NCBI GenBank assembly: GCA_003167305.1
Contig: PMTP01000103.1
Location: 2,990 to 16,394 of the forward strand
Origin: Acidobacteriaceae bacterium
GTDB lineage: Bacteria > Acidobacteriota > Terriglobia > Terriglobales > Acidobacteriaceae
Direction: 5' to 3'
Length of the DNA: 13,405 nt
Shown: positions 1 through 6,360 of the stretch, piece after piece
How the letters are laid out: each line of letters opens with the position of its first letter
Numbering within the stretch: the first letter of the stretch is position 1
Translations under genes and position numbers: made by a program
Notes under the pieces: generated by a model
What the model saw: the letters and a program-made list of their open reading frames with translations, nothing else
Told to the model about the DNA's origin: nothing
The model's database searches: none

Positions 1-2
1 AG

Positions 3-2297
3 GTTTATACCTTTCTGCAAAAGCCCACGTCGGCGGAGGTGAAGGCCGCGGGTGGAATGCTGGAGGATGGACGGGTTGCTGTCGATATTGGCTTGCTGCG
101 CTTTGACGCCGATCTGACGGCGGCGCTGACGGGTTTGGCGAGATTCAGAAGGCTGCCGGCGGTTGATCTTTATGATGAAATCACGCGCGGGCTGACGGGC
201 CAATGGAAGCCGAAGAGCGGCGCGGGAACCTTCTGGAAAAAGCTGGAGAGAATTCTGCGCAGCCCGGAGCGGCCGGCGGCGTTTCACTGCGCGGTGGTGG
301 AGGGCGAGTTTATTCATGCGGGGACGACGCGCAACTTCCGCCGGCTGGCGGCGGCTTCGGGCGGAGTGCTGGATAGCGTGATCGGCGGCGCGTGCAAGGC
401 GGGTCATGAGGCCGTGATTCTGGAATGCGACCTGGAGGGGGATGTGCACGCCGGCCGCGGCGCCATCCTGCATGGACTGACGGGGTTGAGCGGGGCGGTG
501 GAGGTTCCCGAAGAGACCGTGGTTCATCAGTTGCCAGTGGAAGCGGACGGCAGCAACGGCTGGGTGATTCGCGTCTATGGGGTAGAGGACGATGCCAAGC
601 AGGCGCTGGAGAACGCCACATGGTTCAACCGTCCGATTCTGGAAACGCTTGCTCTGTTGGGGTTGACGAGCGAAGAGGTTTGGGGCGCGGAGGAAGCGCC
701 CACGCTGTGGAACGCCCGGCTGTTTCCGGTGGCGACGCCGGACGAGGCCTGGGCCTGCGCGCGGTGGATGATGGGTTACGCGAGCGGGTACGGAGTTGCC
801 CAGTGGCGCTCGGCGCGGCGGCTCTCGCTGGCGGAGAGCGCGCAGTGCGCCGATGGGAAGGCTCTGGCCGAGGCGCGCAACCGCCGTTTGCAGGGAATTT
901 GGCAGGAGACGGCCGTGGAGTTGGCGGAGTCAGGCACGGACCTGCGGCCGCTGCTGGCCAACTTGCCCGGATTGGCGCCGGCCGCCGCCGCGGGACGATT
1001 GCTGAGAGCGCGCGCCAACGAGTTGCGCAAGGGGCGCGCGGAGGAGCTGACTCATGCGGCCAGCCTGCTGATGCAGGCCCAGCGCTTGCTGGAGCGCGCG
1101 GGCTTTGAGCAGGAGGCAGGGTTGGCGCGGGCCGAGGCCTTCACCTGCATTCAGGATGCGGTGCGCAAAGGGACAGCCGGGGATGCGAAGGCCATGCCGT
1201 CTGCCTGGCGCTTCGAGCGGGTTCACGTATCAGCGCCGCCGCGCATCGACCTGGGCGGAGGCTGGAGCGACACGCCGCCCTTCTGCTTCGACTGGGGCGG
1301 CACGGTGCTCAACTGCGCGCTGGAGATCGAAGGCGCTTTTCCGATTGAAACGGAGATCCGGCGTATCGACGAGCCGGTGATCCGCTGCCTCGCCGACGGT
1401 CTTGGAGCGATGGCCGAATATCGCAACTCTGAAGAGCTGCTGGAGCCGTGCGGGCCGGGGAGCGTCTTTTCGATTCCGCGCGCCGCGCTGGGACTGCATG
1501 GCCTTCCGGTGAAGGGGCAGCCGCTGCATAAGACTCTTGCGGAGCTGGGCGGGGGGCTGGAGATTCACTGCCGTGTGGGGTTGCCGATCGGCTCGGGGCT
1601 GGGGACGAGCAGCATTCTGGCCGCCACGGTGATCCGCGCGCTGGCGGTGATCTCGGGGCGCGAAGTGGGCGATCATGCTCTCTCGCAGGCGGTGATGCAA
1701 CTGGAGCAGCGCATGACCACCGGCGGCGGCTGGCAGGATCAGGCGGGCGGCATCTTTCCCGGCGCAAAGCTGCTTATTACCGGGCCCGGCTTGCGGCAGC
1801 GGATTCGCGTGCAGCCGGTGCAGTGGAGCGACGCGCGCCGAGCCGAGTTCTGCCAGCACATGGTGCTTTACAATACCGGCATTCAGAGGGTCGCCAAGGA
1901 TTTGTTGCGCCAGGTGGTCTCGCGTTATCTGGCGCGGGAGACGGCAACGATTCAGGTGTTGCACAGCATCAAGACGCTGGCGGTGGAGATGTCGTACGCA
2001 ATGGCCGAGGGCGATTGGAAGCATCTGGGCGAGTTGCTGGACCGGCACTGGCAACTGAATCAGGTGCTCGATCCGCATACTACCAATGCGCCGATCCATG
2101 CGATTCTCGAACGCGCCCGGCCGTTTATTTACGGCGCCAAGCTGGCCGGTGCGGGCGGGGGCGGATTTCTGATGCTGCTGGCACGCACCAAGGAGGCGGC
2201 TGGGGCGTTGCGCGCCGCGCTTTCGCACGAGGCTGGCGCCGTGGTGCCGTACCGGATTGCCGAGGAGGGGTTGCGGGTGCAAACCTATGGAGACTGA
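3..2297 (+). CDS. fkp: Bifunctional L-fucokinase / GDP-L-fucose pyrophosphorylase, 5'-truncated by window edge
   Basis: The frame is open to the left edge ([14 protein letters not shown] precedes the GTG at 39), so this is the C-terminal ~765 residues of a longer protein. Fkp proteins are about 950-1100 aa, so most of the N-terminal guanylyltransferase domain lies outside the window. The family phosphorylates L-fucose and then makes GDP-L-fucose for fucosylated surface glycans. What is visible is the end of the nucleotidyltransferase / beta-helix part ([19 protein letters not shown] near nt 290-345), a helical linker, then a complete GHMP kinase domain. Its three motifs are [11 protein letters not shown] at nt ~1248-1280, the phosphate-binding [12 protein letters not shown] at ~1578-1613, and [10 protein letters not shown] at ~2139-2168. 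The TGA overlaps the queC start. An alternative is a related heptose or other sugar kinase fusion, but the GGGWSDTPP signature fits fucokinase best. Confidence 0.85.
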   Translation, partial: VYTFLQKPTSAEVKAAGGMLEDGRVAVDIGLLRFDADLTAALTGLARFRRLPAVDLYDEITRGLTGQWKPKSGAGTFWKKLERILRSPERPAAFHCAVVEGEFIHAGTTRNFRRLAAASGGVLDSVIGGACKAGHEAVILECDLEGDVHAGRGAILHGLTGLSGAVEVPEETVVHQLPVEADGSNGWVIRVYGVEDDAKQALENATWFNRPILETLALLGLTSEEVWGAEEAPTLWNARLFPVATPDEAWACARWMMGYASGYGVAQWRSARRLSLAESAQCADGKALAEARNRRLQGIWQETAVELAESGTDLRPLLANLPGLAPAAAAGRLLRARANELRKGRAEELTHAASLLMQAQRLLERAGFEQEAGLARAEAFTCIQDAVRKGTAGDAKAMPSAWRFERVHVSAPPRIDLGGGWSDTPPFCFDWGGTVLNCALEIEGAFPIETEIRRIDEPVIRCLADGLGAMAEYRNSEELLEPCGPGSVFSIPRAALGLHGLPVKGQPLHKTLAELGGGLEIHCRVGLPIGSGLGTSSILAATVIRALAVISGREVGDHALSQAVMQLEQRMTTGGGWQDQAGGIFPGAKLLITGPGLRQRIRVQPVQWSDARRAEFCQHMVLYNTGIQRVAKDLLRQVVSRYLARETATIQVLHSIKTLAVEMSYAMAEGDWKHLGELLDRHWQLNQVLDPHTTNAPIHAILERARPFIYGAKLAGAGGGGFLMLLARTKEAAGALRAALSHEAGAVVPYRIAEEGLRVQTYGD

Positions 2298-2994
2298 GCG
2301 AAAACGCGCGGTGGTGCTGCTGAGCGGGGGGCTGGACTCAGCCACGGTGCTGGCGATTGCCCGCAGCGAGGGCTATGAGCTGCACGCGCTCTCCTTCTCT
2401 TATGGCCAGCGGCACATTGTTGAACTCGATGCGGCTCGGCGTGTCACTGCTGCAATCGGCGTGGCCGACCATCGCATTGCGAAGATCGACTTGCGGGTCT
2501 TCGGCGGCTCGGCGCTGACGGGAGATTTCGCGGTTCCCAAAGGGCGCGGCACGGAGGAGATGAGCCACGGCATTCCGATCACCTATGTTCCGGCGCGCAA
2601 TACAATCTTTCTCTCCTTTGCGCTGGCGTGGGCCGAGGTGCTCGCTTCGAGCGACATTTTTATCGGTGTGAATGCGCTGGATTATTCGGGCTACCCGGAT
2701 TGCCGTCCGGAGTTCATTGTGGCCTTCGAGAAGATGGCCAATCTCGCGACCAAGGCCGGGGTCGAAGGCCGTCAGGCGCTTCGGGTTCATACCCCACTGA
2801 TCGCGCTCACCAAGGCGGAGATCATCCGCAGGGGAATCGAGTTGGGCGTGGATTACGGGCTGACCAGCAGTTGCTATGACCCATCGGCCTCTGGCGAGCC
2901 TTGCGGGGAATGCGATTCGTGCCTGCTGCGACGCAAGGGTTTCCGGGAGAATGGGATCGAGGATCCGGTGGAGTACGGAAAATCCGGATTTTAG
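2287..2994 (+). CDS. queC: 7-cyano-7-deazaguanine (preQ0) synthase QueC
   Basis: QueC is the cytoplasmic enzyme that uses ATP and ammonia to turn 7-carboxy-7-deazaguanine into preQ0, the precursor of queuosine in tRNA and of deazaguanine DNA modifications. The 235-aa product has the PP-loop SGGLDS at residues 13-18, the family block [17 protein letters not shown] at 127-143, and a zinc site of four cysteines, C196, C206, C209 and C212 (SSCYDPS then CGECDSC). The length is normal. The ATG at 2287 was chosen over the upstream in-frame TTG at 2257 because it places the PP-loop at the usual distance from the N terminus. The start lies inside the last codons of fkp (11-nt overlap). The nearest purine-rich stretch, GAGGAGGGG at 2262-2270, is rather far for a Shine-Dalgarno, so translation is probably coupled to fkp termination. 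The TAG stop forms the edge of the repeat that follows. Confidence 0.95.
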   Translation: METERKRAVVLLSGGLDSATVLAIARSEGYELHALSFSYGQRHIVELDAARRVTAAIGVADHRIAKIDLRVFGGSALTGDFAVPKGRGTEEMSHGIPITYVPARNTIFLSFALAWAEVLASSDIFIGVNALDYSGYPDCRPEFIVAFEKMANLATKAGVEGRQALRVHTPLIALTKAEIIRRGIELGVDYGLTSSCYDPSASGEPCGECDSCLLRRKGFRENGIEDPVEYGKSGF

Positions 2995-3101
2995 CTGTCA
3001 GCTATCAGCTCTCAGCTTTTCAGATTCTTTACGCCAATTTGACGCCCCAACCCTTGCACGAAGAGTTAGAAGTAAAAGCTAATAGCTGATAGCTGAAAGC
3101 T
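2993..3101. repeat. Foldback (inverted-repeat) element of TAGCTGA heptamers between queC and queE
   Basis: Two 28-nt arms, 2993-3020 and 3074-3101, are inverted copies of one another with 25 of 28 positions matching, separated by a 53-nt spacer. Each arm is a short tandem array of the heptamer TCAGCTA or its complement TAGCTGA (for example TAGCTGATAGCTGA at 3083-3096). The left arm overlaps the last two bases of the queC stop codon and the right arm ends 7 nt before the queE ATG. In a queC-queE transcript it would form a long hairpin. No transposase and no obvious target-site duplication are seen. It resembles the short repetitive heptamer repeats of cyanobacteria and other genomes, or a small MITE-like element. 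Confidence 0.85.
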
Positions 3102-3108
3102 GGTTCGT

Positions 3109-3747
3109 ATGAGCTACGCGGTCAAGGAAATCTTTTATACGCTGCAGGGCGAGGGAGCGCAGGCGGGGCGCGCGGCGGTCTTCTGCCGCTTTGCCGGCTG
3201 CAACCTGTGGTCGGGGCGGGAGAGCGACCGGGCGGCGGCGATCTGCCGGTTTTGTGACACTGAGTTTGTGGGCGTGTATGGGCCGGGCGGCGGCAGGTTT
3301 GACTCCGCTGATCCGCTGGCCGCTGCCATCGAGCGCGCATGGCCGGCAAACTCCGCACTGGGCAAGCGTTTCGTCGTCTGCACCGGCGGCGAACCGCTGC
3401 TGCAATTGGATGGGAAGCTGATCGCCGCGCTGCACAAGTGTAATTTTGAGATAGCCGTTGAAACCAACGGAACGATTCCCGCGCCGGACGGCGTGAACTG
3501 GCTCTGCGTCAGCCCCAAAGCCGGAGCCGAACTTGTACAGCACAGCGGTGATGAGTTGAAGCTGGTCTATCCTCAACAGGGCGTTGAAGTTGCTGAATTC
3601 GAATTGCTGGCTTTCCGGCATTTTTTCTTGCAGCCGATGGACGGGCCTGATCGCGAGGCCAATACCGCGCTTGCCCTGCGCTATTGCCTGGAGCATCCGC
3701 AGTGGCGATTGAGCCTGCAAACCCACAAGATTCTCGGCATTCCATAG
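3109..3747 (+). CDS. queE: 7-carboxy-7-deazaguanine synthase QueE (radical SAM)
   Basis: QueE is the radical SAM enzyme that contracts 6-carboxy-tetrahydropterin to 7-carboxy-7-deazaguanine, the substrate of QueC. The 212-aa protein starts with the family N terminus (KEIFYTLQGEGAQAG, residues 6-20). It carries the variant cluster motif C31-x14-C46-x2-C49 rather than the canonical CxxxCxxC; this variant is a known QueE trait. Further motifs are the SAM-binding TGGEP at 92-96, VETNGT at 117-122 and SPK at 135-137. The C-terminal SLQTHKILGIP is typical. The length is normal and nothing is disrupted. The ATG at 3109 fits the family start, but no clear Shine-Dalgarno is present because the preceding bases belong to the repeat arm. 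It lies 114 nt after queC, so probably the same transcript. queD is not in the window. Confidence 0.95.
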   Translation: MSYAVKEIFYTLQGEGAQAGRAAVFCRFAGCNLWSGRESDRAAAICRFCDTEFVGVYGPGGGRFDSADPLAAAIERAWPANSALGKRFVVCTGGEPLLQLDGKLIAALHKCNFEIAVETNGTIPAPDGVNWLCVSPKAGAELVQHSGDELKLVYPQQGVEVAEFELLAFRHFFLQPMDGPDREANTALALRYCLEHPQWRLSLQTHKILGIP

Positions 3748-3764
3748 CTTCGGCGAGCTTCGTT

Positions 3765-3815
3765 TTGGGCTCCCGGCAGGAAAATGCCGCAATCTGCCAC
3801 GCCGCGGAAGCCCAA
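3765..3815 (+). other. Nested hairpins after queE (possible attenuator, terminator or leader structure)
   Basis: TTGGGCT (3765-3771) pairs with AGCCCAA (3809-3815) as a 7-bp outer stem. Inside it, CGGCA (3774-3778) can pair with TGCCG (3785-3789) around a GGAAAA loop. A competing pairing is GGCAG (3775-3779) with CTGCC (3794-3798), which excludes the first inner stem. There is no long U-run after the structure, so it is not a textbook intrinsic terminator. It starts 18 nt after the queE stop and lies about 125 nt before the TPR gene. Function is unknown. Confidence 0.4.
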
Positions 3816-3941
3816 TGGCAATTAGAATCGTCTTTATAGTAGGCAGAGTTGCTCCCACCGGCTGCCTGCATTGCCTCCCGGCTTTCGGACTTGGAAGTTC
3901 TTCGCCAGACGGTCCGGCTGAAGAGGCATGGAATCCCCAGG

Positions 3942-6194
3942 ATGATGACAAAAAAACTACGTTTGCTGCCCCTCGGTCTCGTCTTTGCCACCGCCATCGC
4001 ATTCGTGCTGCCGGCCAGGCTCTCCCACGCCCAGACCACCCCCGCTCCGATCGCTCCGGGAAGCGCTGCTCCGGCTATGCCGGAAACTGCCGCTCCCGCG
4101 CAGAGCAGCCCTGCCAAGACGCCTTCTGCCAGCCCGATCAAGATTGATGCGGTGAAGGCGGACGAAGCGGCCAAGGCCTCCGGCTCCGCCGCGCCGCTGC
4201 CGGAGCGCGCCCAGGCGTATTATCACGCGGCGCTGGCCAGTAGTTACGAAGAAAAGGCCGTCAGCGAGGGCCGCCAGGAGTTCATTACGCGGGCCATCGA
4301 GGAGTACAAGCTGGCGCTGAACGCCGACCCCGCTTCGCCACAGTTGAACCTTGCGCTGGCCGATTTGTACTTCCGCACCGGCCACGCTCGCGAGGCCGAA
4401 AACACAGTGCGGGAGCTGCTGAAGAGCGCGCCTGACAATGTTGACGCGCACAAGCTGCTGGGGCGCGTCTATCTGCGCACGCTGAGCGAAGGGCAAAACG
4501 CCGCGTCGCCGGCCTCGCCCGCAAGCAACGTGCTGGACCGGGCGATTGCCGAGTTCGAAAAGATCGTCGCGCTGGAGCCCCGGAGCGTGGATGAGCGCAT
4601 GGTACTGGGCCAGCTTTATACCGTCAAGCACGACGCGAAGAAGGCCGAAGAGCAGTTCAAGACAGCGAAAGCGATTGAACCCGACTCGGAGGAGGTGGTG
4701 CTGAATCTGGCCCGCCTGTATGCCGAGAGCGGCGACTATGATCATGCCGCCAAGGAGATTGAGTCGGTTGCGGTCGCCGACCGGACGGCCAAGATGGAGG
4801 CTGCGCTGGGCGCGGCCTACGATCAACTGAAGCGGCCGAAGGAAGCCATCGCGGCCTATCAGCGCGCCATCGACATGGAGCCGGGCGACCTGCGCACTCT
4901 GGATGCGCTGGCCCAGGCGCTGCTCAGCGACAACCAGCTCGACGAGGCGCTCAAGCAATACCGGGAGCTGGCCGCGGAGGACCCGGAGAACTCCAGCGCC
5001 TTGGATCACATCGGCGAGATTCAACGCCGCCAGGGAAAGTATGAGGATGCGCTGGCCACCATTCGCAAGGCGCGCAAGATGAAGCCGGAGGATCTGGAAG
5101 CCGGCTACAACGAGGGTCTGCTGCTGGATGTGCTGGGCCGTTACGATGAGGCCGCCTTGACCTACGAGAAGATGGTAGACGAGACCTCGCACGCCAACGG
5201 CGCCTACAAAGAGGATGAAAAAAGCAATCGCGCCATCTTCCTGGAGCGGCTGGGAATGGTCTACCACGAGCAGAACAAGACGGCCGAGGCCATTGCCACC
5301 TACCAGAAACTCATCGACATGGGCGGCGAATCGGCGGTGCGCGGCTACCAGTACCAGGTGGACACATGGCGCGACGCCCGGCAGTTTGACAAGGCGGTCG
5401 AAGTGGCGCGCAAGGCGGTCGAGGTCAACCCCAAAGATCGCGACCTGAAGCTGATGCTGGCCGGGGAGCTTGGTGACCTGGGCAAGACCGAGGAAGGGCT
5501 GGCGATGGCCAAGGGGCTGCTGGCCAACACCGACGACGACCGCCCGGTCTGGCTGGCGCTGGGCCAGATGTGCGTGCGCGCGCACCGCTGGAAGGAGGCC
5601 GAGGAGGCCTTCGACAAGGCCGAGGCTTTGACGACAAAGACAGACGAGAAAAAAGCAAAGGAGGAGCGCACCACTCTGCTCTTCATGCGGGGCGAATGGG
5701 CGGAGCGGCAGAAGCACTACGAGCCGGCCGAGCAGTTCTTCCGCCAGGCGCTGGAGCTGGACCCGGAGAGCGCGATGACGCTGAATTATCTGGGCTACAT
5801 GATGGCCGACAAGGGCAGGCAGTTGCCCGAGGCTCTCAAAATGATCCGCAAAGCCGTTGAGCTGGAGCCGATGAACGGCGCCTTCCTGGATTCGCTGGGC
5901 TGGGTGTACTTCAAGATGGGCGAGAACGAGCTGGCCGAGGAGAACCTGCGCCGGGCCGTCGAGCGCGATTCCAGCGACCCCACGGTCCACGACCACATGG
6001 GCGAGCTCTACGCCAAGACCGGGCGCATCCGCCTGGCCGCCCAGCAGTGGGAGATTTCGCTGGCGCAGTCTGCCAAGTCGGCCGCGGCTGATGTCGATCC
6101 GGCGGAAGTGGCCAAGGTGCAGAAGAAGCTGGAATCGGCGCGCGTGAAGCTGGCCAAAGAGGAGAGCGCCGTCGGTCCGGTCAAGCCGGAGTGA
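3942..6194 (+). CDS. Exported tetratricopeptide-repeat protein, 750 aa
   Basis: From the ATG at 3942 the protein begins with a Sec signal peptide: Lys at residues 4-5, a hydrophobic core LLPLGLVFATAIAFVL, and likely cleavage after LSHA at residue 30. A Pro/Ala/Ser-rich stretch (31-68) follows, then tandem TPR-type helical repeats from about residue 88 to 705. The first TPRs are followed by a short Ala/Pro-Ser insertion (187-196). The C-terminal repeats contain NYLGYMMADKG (615-625), LDSLGWVYFKMG (649-660) and DHMGELYAKTG (684-694), a pattern known from envelope-associated bacterial TPR proteins. It probably acts as a periplasmic or outer-membrane scaffold; no enzymatic domain is visible. The ATG at 3942 was preferred over upstream starts because it directly precedes the signal peptide; ATG at 3945 is equally possible. 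The Shine-Dalgarno is weak. It is convergent with the VWA gene across a shared terminator. Partner and exact role are unknown. Confidence 0.85.
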   Translation: MMTKKLRLLPLGLVFATAIAFVLPARLSHAQTTPAPIAPGSAAPAMPETAAPAQSSPAKTPSASPIKIDAVKADEAAKASGSAAPLPERAQAYYHAALASSYEEKAVSEGRQEFITRAIEEYKLALNADPASPQLNLALADLYFRTGHAREAENTVRELLKSAPDNVDAHKLLGRVYLRTLSEGQNAASPASPASNVLDRAIAEFEKIVALEPRSVDERMVLGQLYTVKHDAKKAEEQFKTAKAIEPDSEEVVLNLARLYAESGDYDHAAKEIESVAVADRTAKMEAALGAAYDQLKRPKEAIAAYQRAIDMEPGDLRTLDALAQALLSDNQLDEALKQYRELAAEDPENSSALDHIGEIQRRQGKYEDALATIRKARKMKPEDLEAGYNEGLLLDVLGRYDEAALTYEKMVDETSHANGAYKEDEKSNRAIFLERLGMVYHEQNKTAEAIATYQKLIDMGGESAVRGYQYQVDTWRDARQFDKAVEVARKAVEVNPKDRDLKLMLAGELGDLGKTEEGLAMAKGLLANTDDDRPVWLALGQMCVRAHRWKEAEEAFDKAEALTTKTDEKKAKEERTTLLFMRGEWAERQKHYEPAEQFFRQALELDPESAMTLNYLGYMMADKGRQLPEALKMIRKAVELEPMNGAFLDSLGWVYFKMGENELAEENLRRAVERDSSDPTVHDHMGELYAKTGRIRLAAQQWEISLAQSAKSAAADVDPAEVAKVQKKLESARVKLAKEESAVGPVKPE

Positions 6195-6240
6195 AGGGAT
6201 TAGGGACTGAGGGACTAGGGACTCTGGGCCTAGGGAATAG
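6195..6240 (+). repeat. AGGGACT-type heptamer array directly after the TPR gene stop
   Basis: Directly after the TGA at 6192-6194 come AGGGATT (6195-6201), AGGGACT (6202-6208), a single extra G, AGGGACT (6210-6216), AGGGACT (6217-6223), a degenerate CTGGGCCT block, and AGGGAAT (6232-6238). The period is 7 with small slips. The same unit type occurs after dgt. The array resembles short tandemly repeated repetitive heptamers known in cyanobacteria and seen in other phyla. Function is unknown. Confidence 0.85.
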
Positions 6241-6283
6241 ACGACGGCGAGTGATCCAGGATTGGAGATTCAGAGGTGAAAAC

Positions 6284-6312
6284 GGCGGCCTTTTCTTACC
6301 GAAAAGGCCGCC
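6284..6312. terminator. Bidirectional intrinsic terminator between the convergent TPR and VWA genes
   Basis: A perfect 12-bp stem, GGCGGCCTTTTC (6284-6295) with GAAAAGGCCGCC (6301-6312), encloses a 5-nt loop TTACC. The plus-strand exit is followed by ATTCTATT. On the minus strand the stem is followed by GTTTTC. Its position between two converging genes (stops at 6194 and 6361) fits a terminator serving both. Confidence 0.85.
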
Positions 6313-6360
6313 ATTCTATTGGTCTCGTGATGCAAATCGCATCGGGTTACCGGGAGCGGG

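Noticed and set aside
2257..2286. TTG at 2257 as the queC start
   Set aside because: It would add ten residues in front of the PP-loop unlike the family; ATG at 2287 gives the usual N terminus.
1230..2345. 371-codon open frame antisense to fkp
   Set aside because: It covers the GHMP kinase motifs of the real gene and has no domain of its own; it is a composition shadow.
2993..3101. Interpreting the heptamer foldback as a CRISPR array
   Set aside because: There are only two inverted arms with tandem 7-mers, no regular unique spacers and no cas genes.
3835..3840. TATAGT as a -10 box for the TPR gene
   Set aside because: No acceptable -35 element lies at 15-18 nt upstream, so it is not listed as a promoter.
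3957..5996. 679-codon open frame antisense to the TPR gene
   Set aside because: Long antisense frames are expected opposite GC-rich genes with biased third positions. It has no recognisable motif, while the plus strand has clear TPRs and a signal peptide.
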